From positions 1 to 37,423 of the forward strand of contig JAGOMP010000026.1 in assembly GCA_017993505.1 (NCBI GenBank): a stretch of DNA of 37,423 nucleotides. Reading direction: 5' to 3'. The notes beneath the pieces were generated by a model. That model was not told where the DNA came from. It worked only from the letters and a program-made list of their open reading frames with translations, and ran no database searches. A program made the translations under genes and the position numbers. This DNA is from Planctomycetota bacterium (GTDB taxonomy: Bacteria > Planctomycetota > Uabimicrobiia > Uabimicrobiales > JABWCH01). Of the stretch, positions 34,940-37,423 are shown one piece after another. Every line of letters starts with the position of its first letter. Position 1 is the first letter of the stretch.

Positions 34940-35017
34940 AATAAAGCGTATTTCACCTTTGAACACGATTAAAACAAATACGCTTAAATAAAGTGTATTT
35001 CTACATTAAACACGCTT

Positions 35018-35057
35018 TGAACATTGTGTTTTGTTTCTGAACAAAACACAATGTTCA
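35018..35057 (+). terminator. Long hairpin downstream of the S9 peptidase gene
   Basis: GAACATTGTGTTTTGTT (35019-35035) pairs perfectly with AACAAAACACAATGTTC (35040-35056) around the loop TCTG, and one more T-A pair extends it to 18 bp. It begins 79 bases past the peptidase stop. There is no T-run after it, so it may protect the 3' end or act with a factor rather than be a classical intrinsic terminator. Confidence 0.6.
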
Positions 35058-35084
35058 GAACAAAGAAAATATCTTATATACACA

Positions 35085-35176
35085 AAAACAAATTCATACA
35101 TACAATGTTATGAAATAAAATTTCTTACATAAAACAAATTCATACATACAATGTTATGAAATAAAATTTCTTACAT
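35085..35176. repeat. Perfect 46-bp tandem duplication
   Basis: Two identical 46-base units (35085-35130 and 35131-35176, beginning AAAACAAATTCATACATACA) lie side by side upstream of lysS, and the next bases start a third, degraded copy. The perfect identity indicates a recent duplication. Confidence 0.9.
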
Positions 35177-35219
35177 ACAAAAAAATTTCATATATCAATA
35201 TTTAAACATTTATATATAT

Positions 35220-35241
35220 AGGTTGCATCCACAACCTGGAG
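35220..35241 (+). promoter_or_regulatory. Small hairpin abutting the lysS ribosome-binding site
   Basis: AGGTTG (35220-35225) and CAACCT (35232-35237) form a six-base stem with loop CATCCA, directly followed by GGAG at 35238-35241 and the lysS ATG ten bases later. It could influence ribosome access or simply cap the leader. It does not match a known T-box or lysine riboswitch, both of which are far larger. Confidence 0.4.
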
Positions 35242-35251
35242 CCAAAATTAC

Positions 35252-36742
35252 ATGATATTCAATGAAGAACTATTAGAAAAAAGACAAAAACTCATTGATT
35301 TACAAATCAACCCCTATCCATATGACTTTCAAGTCAGTCATACCATCACACAAATACGAGATAACGTCCAAGAACTCATGGAAAAACCTGTTGCTATTGC
35401 AGGTAGAATCACAGCACTACGACAACAAGGCAAAAAAGTATACTTTGTAGACATTGAAGACTTTGATAATAGAATCCAAGTCTATCTCAAACAAAATGAC
35501 CTTTCAGAACAAAATTGGCAAGGAGTACTTCTATTAGATATTGGAGATTGGGTTGGCATCAACGGATCAGTTTTTCAAACCAAAACAGGTGAACTTACTA
35601 TTTGGGCCAAAGAATGCATAGTTCTTAGCAAAGCTGTAAATCGAGTTCCCATTAGCAAAGAAAAAGGCGACACAAAATACTACCAACTCTCTGATCCAGA
35701 AATGATCTATCGACAAAGATATTTACACTGGATTACAGATAAAAAAGCCCGTGACATCATGGTTCAACGAGCTAAAATCATCTCTTCCATTCGCAGATTC
35801 ATGGAAAATCGTGGATTCTTAGAAGTCACAACTCCTACCTTAGAACTTGTCTATGGTGGTGCATCTGCAAAACCATTTGAAACCACCATTTCTGCCCTTT
35901 CCAACCAAAAAGCATTCATGAGAATCTCTCCAGAACTTCCACTTAAAAAATTCATCGTAGGTGGATTTCCTAAAGTATTCACCATTTGCCAAAATTTCAG
36001 AAATGAAGGTATTGATCGATCCCATAATCCAGAATTTACCATGATGGAATGGTATGAAGCATTCACAGACTACAAATACCAAATGGAACAATTTGAAACA
36101 CTTATTTCCAGCGTTGTTCAAGAAATTCATGGTACACAAAAAATCACCTACCAAGGTACAGAAATTGATTTCACCCCCCCTTGGAAACGTATCACCATGG
36201 TAGATGGACTCAAAGAATATGCAAACTGTGATGTAGAAAACATGACAGACGAACAACTCGTACAACGAGCTAAAGAAGCTGATCCAGAATTTCAAGTCAT
36301 GGAACCATTTTCTCGTGGTCACGTCATTAACTTTCTATTTGAAACATTATGTGAAGAATATCTTGTACAACCTACTTTTGTCATGGATCATCCTCTAGCC
36401 ATCTCCCCTCTTACAAAGAAAAAAAGAGGCAATCCTGAACAAGTAGAGCGATTTGAACCTTTTGTTATGCGAATGGAAATTGGGAATGCATATTCCGAAC
36501 TATCAGACCCTGTAGAACAGTACGAACGACTCCAAGCACAACGACAATACGATACACAATCTATTAAAGAAGATGGCGTAGTTCATCATCCTGTAGATAT
36601 GGACTTTGTCAATGCTCTTGGATTTGGCATGCCTCCCACAGGAGGAGTAGGAATTGGAATTGACAGAATAGTTATGCTCCTTACCGACCAACCTAGCATC
36701 CGCGACGTCATCGCATTTCCAATGATGAAAGCCATTCATTAA
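35252..36742 (+). CDS. Lysyl-tRNA synthetase, class II
   Basis: This enzyme charges tRNA-Lys with lysine using ATP. The 496-aa protein has the class II LysRS order: N-terminal OB-fold anticodon-binding domain (about 45-130), then the catalytic core with motif 1 around 180-195 ([17 protein letters not shown]), motif 2 [19 protein letters not shown] (249-267) and motif 3 [12 protein letters not shown] near 465-476, ending in the usual RDVIAFP. The length is typical and the start is supported by GGAG. The gene ends at a strong terminator. It shows no sign of fusion, and the window contains no second copy. Confidence 0.96.
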   Translation: MIFNEELLEKRQKLIDLQINPYPYDFQVSHTITQIRDNVQELMEKPVAIAGRITALRQQGKKVYFVDIEDFDNRIQVYLKQNDLSEQNWQGVLLLDIGDWVGINGSVFQTKTGELTIWAKECIVLSKAVNRVPISKEKGDTKYYQLSDPEMIYRQRYLHWITDKKARDIMVQRAKIISSIRRFMENRGFLEVTTPTLELVYGGASAKPFETTISALSNQKAFMRISPELPLKKFIVGGFPKVFTICQNFRNEGIDRSHNPEFTMMEWYEAFTDYKYQMEQFETLISSVVQEIHGTQKITYQGTEIDFTPPWKRITMVDGLKEYANCDVENMTDEQLVQRAKEADPEFQVMEPFSRGHVINFLFETLCEEYLVQPTFVMDHPLAISPLTKKKRGNPEQVERFEPFVMRMEIGNAYSELSDPVEQYERLQAQRQYDTQSIKEDGVVHHPVDMDFVNALGFGMPPTGGVGIGIDRIVMLLTDQPSIRDVIAFPMMKAIH

Positions 36743-36779
36743 CGAAAAAAATATTCATATCTTTAAAATTCAAATTCGC

Positions 36780-36815
36780 AAAAAAAATAGCTATTAAAAA
36801 ATAGCTATTTTTTTT
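36780..36815 (+). terminator. Rho-independent terminator of lysS
   Basis: AATAGCTATT is repeated as an inverted pair: a stem of 13-15 bp (36783-36795 with 36800-36812, core AATAGCTATT) closes a four-A loop and runs into eight Ts on the plus strand. It lies 38 bases after the lysS stop and immediately before the third motif array. The A-run on the other side makes it potentially bidirectional. Confidence 0.85.
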
Positions 36816-36837
36816 AACCTCACAATTTTTTCTAACT

Positions 36838-37232
36838 GCCCCAGAGCAACTTTGCCTCCCCAGAGCAACTTCCAACTTCCACTCCCCAGAGCAACATTTG
36901 CCTCCCCAGAGCAACTTCCAACTTCCACTCCCCAGAGCAATATTGCCTCCCCAGAGTATATTCCGCGATCAACATTTTCCTCCCCCAGAGCAATTTTCCT
37001 CCCCAGAGCAATATTGCCTCCCCAGAGCAACTTCCAACTTCCCCTCCCCAGAGCAATATTGCCTCCCCAGAGCAATTTCCAACTTCCACTCCCCAGAGCA
37101 ATATTGCCTCCCCAGAGTATATTCCGCGATCAACATTTTCCTCCCCAGAGCAATTTTCCTCCCCAGAGCAATATTGCCTCCCCAGAGCAACTTCCAACTT
37201 CCCCTCCCCAGAGCAAATTCCCGCCCAGAGTA
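36838..37232. repeat. GC-rich 11-bp motif array 3
   Basis: About 18 copies of the CCCCAGAGCAA core (two end in TATATTCCGCG) follow the lysS terminator, all in the same orientation as arrays 1 and 2. Connecting pieces are recurrent, such as CTTCCAACTTCC, TATTGCCT and TTTTCCT. A segment of about 140 bases is duplicated at 36916-37056 and 37077-37216 with a one-base length difference. Spurious open frames of 80-140 codons cover the array on both strands and are not genes. Confidence 0.9.
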
Positions 37233-37245
37233 ACTTTTCAAAAAA

Positions 37246-37423
37246 AGCGTTGTTCAATGACCATGTATAATTAAATTAGAAAACTATACATGCATTAAAA
37301 ACACCTGTCCAATGAACATGTATAATTAAATTAAATGATTAGACAAGCACAAAAAAACACCTGTCCAATGACAAATGTATAATAAAATTAGATGATTAGA
37401 CAAGCACAAAAAAACACCTGTCC
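37246..37423. repeat. 56-57 bp tandem repeat at the window end
   Basis: Units beginning ACACCTGTCCAATGA start at 37301 and 37357, and a third starts at 37414 and is cut by the window edge. The periods are 56 and 57 bases. A diverged earlier unit, TTCAATGACCATGTATAATTA, lies at about 37246-37300. Similarity extends over the whole unit (TGTATAAT, GATTAGACAAGCAC, A-run), so this is a plain tandem repeat and not CRISPR with unique spacers. It is AT-rich and unrelated to the GC-rich array next to it. Its extent beyond the window is unknown. Confidence 0.85.

Larger units (their letters stand above)
34940..35251. other. Spacer between the peptidase and lysS genes
   Basis: This 312-base stretch has no gene. 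It contains, in order, a long-loop stem (AAGCGTATTT at 34945-34954 with AAATACGCTT at 34978-34987), the strong hairpin listed separately at 35018-35057, a perfect 46-bp tandem duplication at 35085-35176, and the lysS leader with a small hairpin against the ribosome-binding site. The lysS promoter is presumably in the AT-rich part after 35060, but no pair of elements stands out. Confidence 0.55.

Noticed and set aside
35220..35251. A T-box or lysine riboswitch upstream of lysS
   Set aside because: Only a six-base stem is present; the large conserved cores of these elements are absent, and the gene uses a plain ribosome-binding site.
35840..36322. A 160-codon minus-strand frame opposite lysS
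   Set aside because: It lies inside the catalytic core of an unmistakable lysyl-tRNA synthetase gene and resembles no protein family I know.
36832..37274. Open frames of 80-141 codons on both strands over array 3 (and similar ones over 1827-2309)
   Set aside because: They consist only of translations of the repeated motif (LWGG, CSGE, PQSN strings), occur in several frames at once, and lack ribosome-binding sites. The open frames follow from the motif having no stop codon.
37246..37423. Possible CRISPR array at the right end
   Set aside because: Units of 56-57 bases are similar along their whole length with no unique spacers, and no cas gene is present.
1..37423. A GC-skew switch that would mark the replication origin or terminus
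   Set aside because: Hand counts on sample lines gave mixed signs (for example more C than G at 8401-8460 but more G than C at 8461-8520). A computed cumulative skew is needed before any claim.

Overview
The window is about 37 kb of low-GC, densely coded DNA from a Gram-negative (outer-membrane-bearing) bacterium. It encodes an outer-membrane secretin with inner-membrane pilus-assembly partners, a lipoprotein signal and several exported proteins. The gene mix points loosely to a planctomycete/PVC-type lineage: a giant TPR protein, an Amuc_1100/PilO-like protein beside a lipoprotein secretin, an exported endonuclease I with a CUB-like front domain, and MeaB. That placement is inference, because no rRNA or marker phylogeny is available. 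I see no tRNA, rRNA, transposase, phage gene or CRISPR array.

Layout from left to right. 1-589 holds an array of a GC-rich 11-bp motif (CCCCAGAGCAA and variants) and the leader of a metal permease fused to an HMA domain (590-1822). A second array of the motif lies at 1884-2153. Minus-strand genes follow: a nucleotidyltransferase (2205-3044) coupled to the G-protein chaperone gene meaB (3056-4051), then trkA (4329-5672). A plus-strand sodium:solute symporter (6014-7324) converges on a minus-strand group, radical SAM/B12 protein - tryptophanase - purine nucleoside phosphorylase (11225 down to 7522), and two covarying hairpins lie between them. Next come an exported endonuclease I (11354-12367) and an inositol-phosphatase-like gene (12579-13394).

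The pilus block (13466-19654, minus strand) reads PilM fused to a PilN-like segment, a PilO-like protein, and a TPR-bearing secretin lipoprotein. A small low-complexity protein gene lies upstream (20013-20588). On the plus strand is an exported protein with two thioredoxin folds (20857-21963). The minus-strand run giant TPR protein (2903 aa) - rbfA - DUF3096 micro-protein - GAF/GGDEF protein (32545 down to 22340) has overlapping or closely spaced ends from rbfA onward. The right end has a plus-strand S9 prolyl-oligopeptidase-type peptidase (32924-34939) and lysS (35252-36742). It finishes with a third array of the GC-rich motif (36838-37232) and a different 56-57 bp tandem repeat running off the window end.

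Most genes are ordinary metabolism, translation or envelope functions. The least explained signal is the family of GC-rich arrays: about 48 motif copies in three intergenic clusters, all but one in the same orientation, with higher-order duplications and one inverted copy that makes a hairpin. Other points worth a second look are the PilM-PilN fusion operon, the giant TPR protein with an unusual C-terminal domain, and several short palindromic or tandem repeats between genes.
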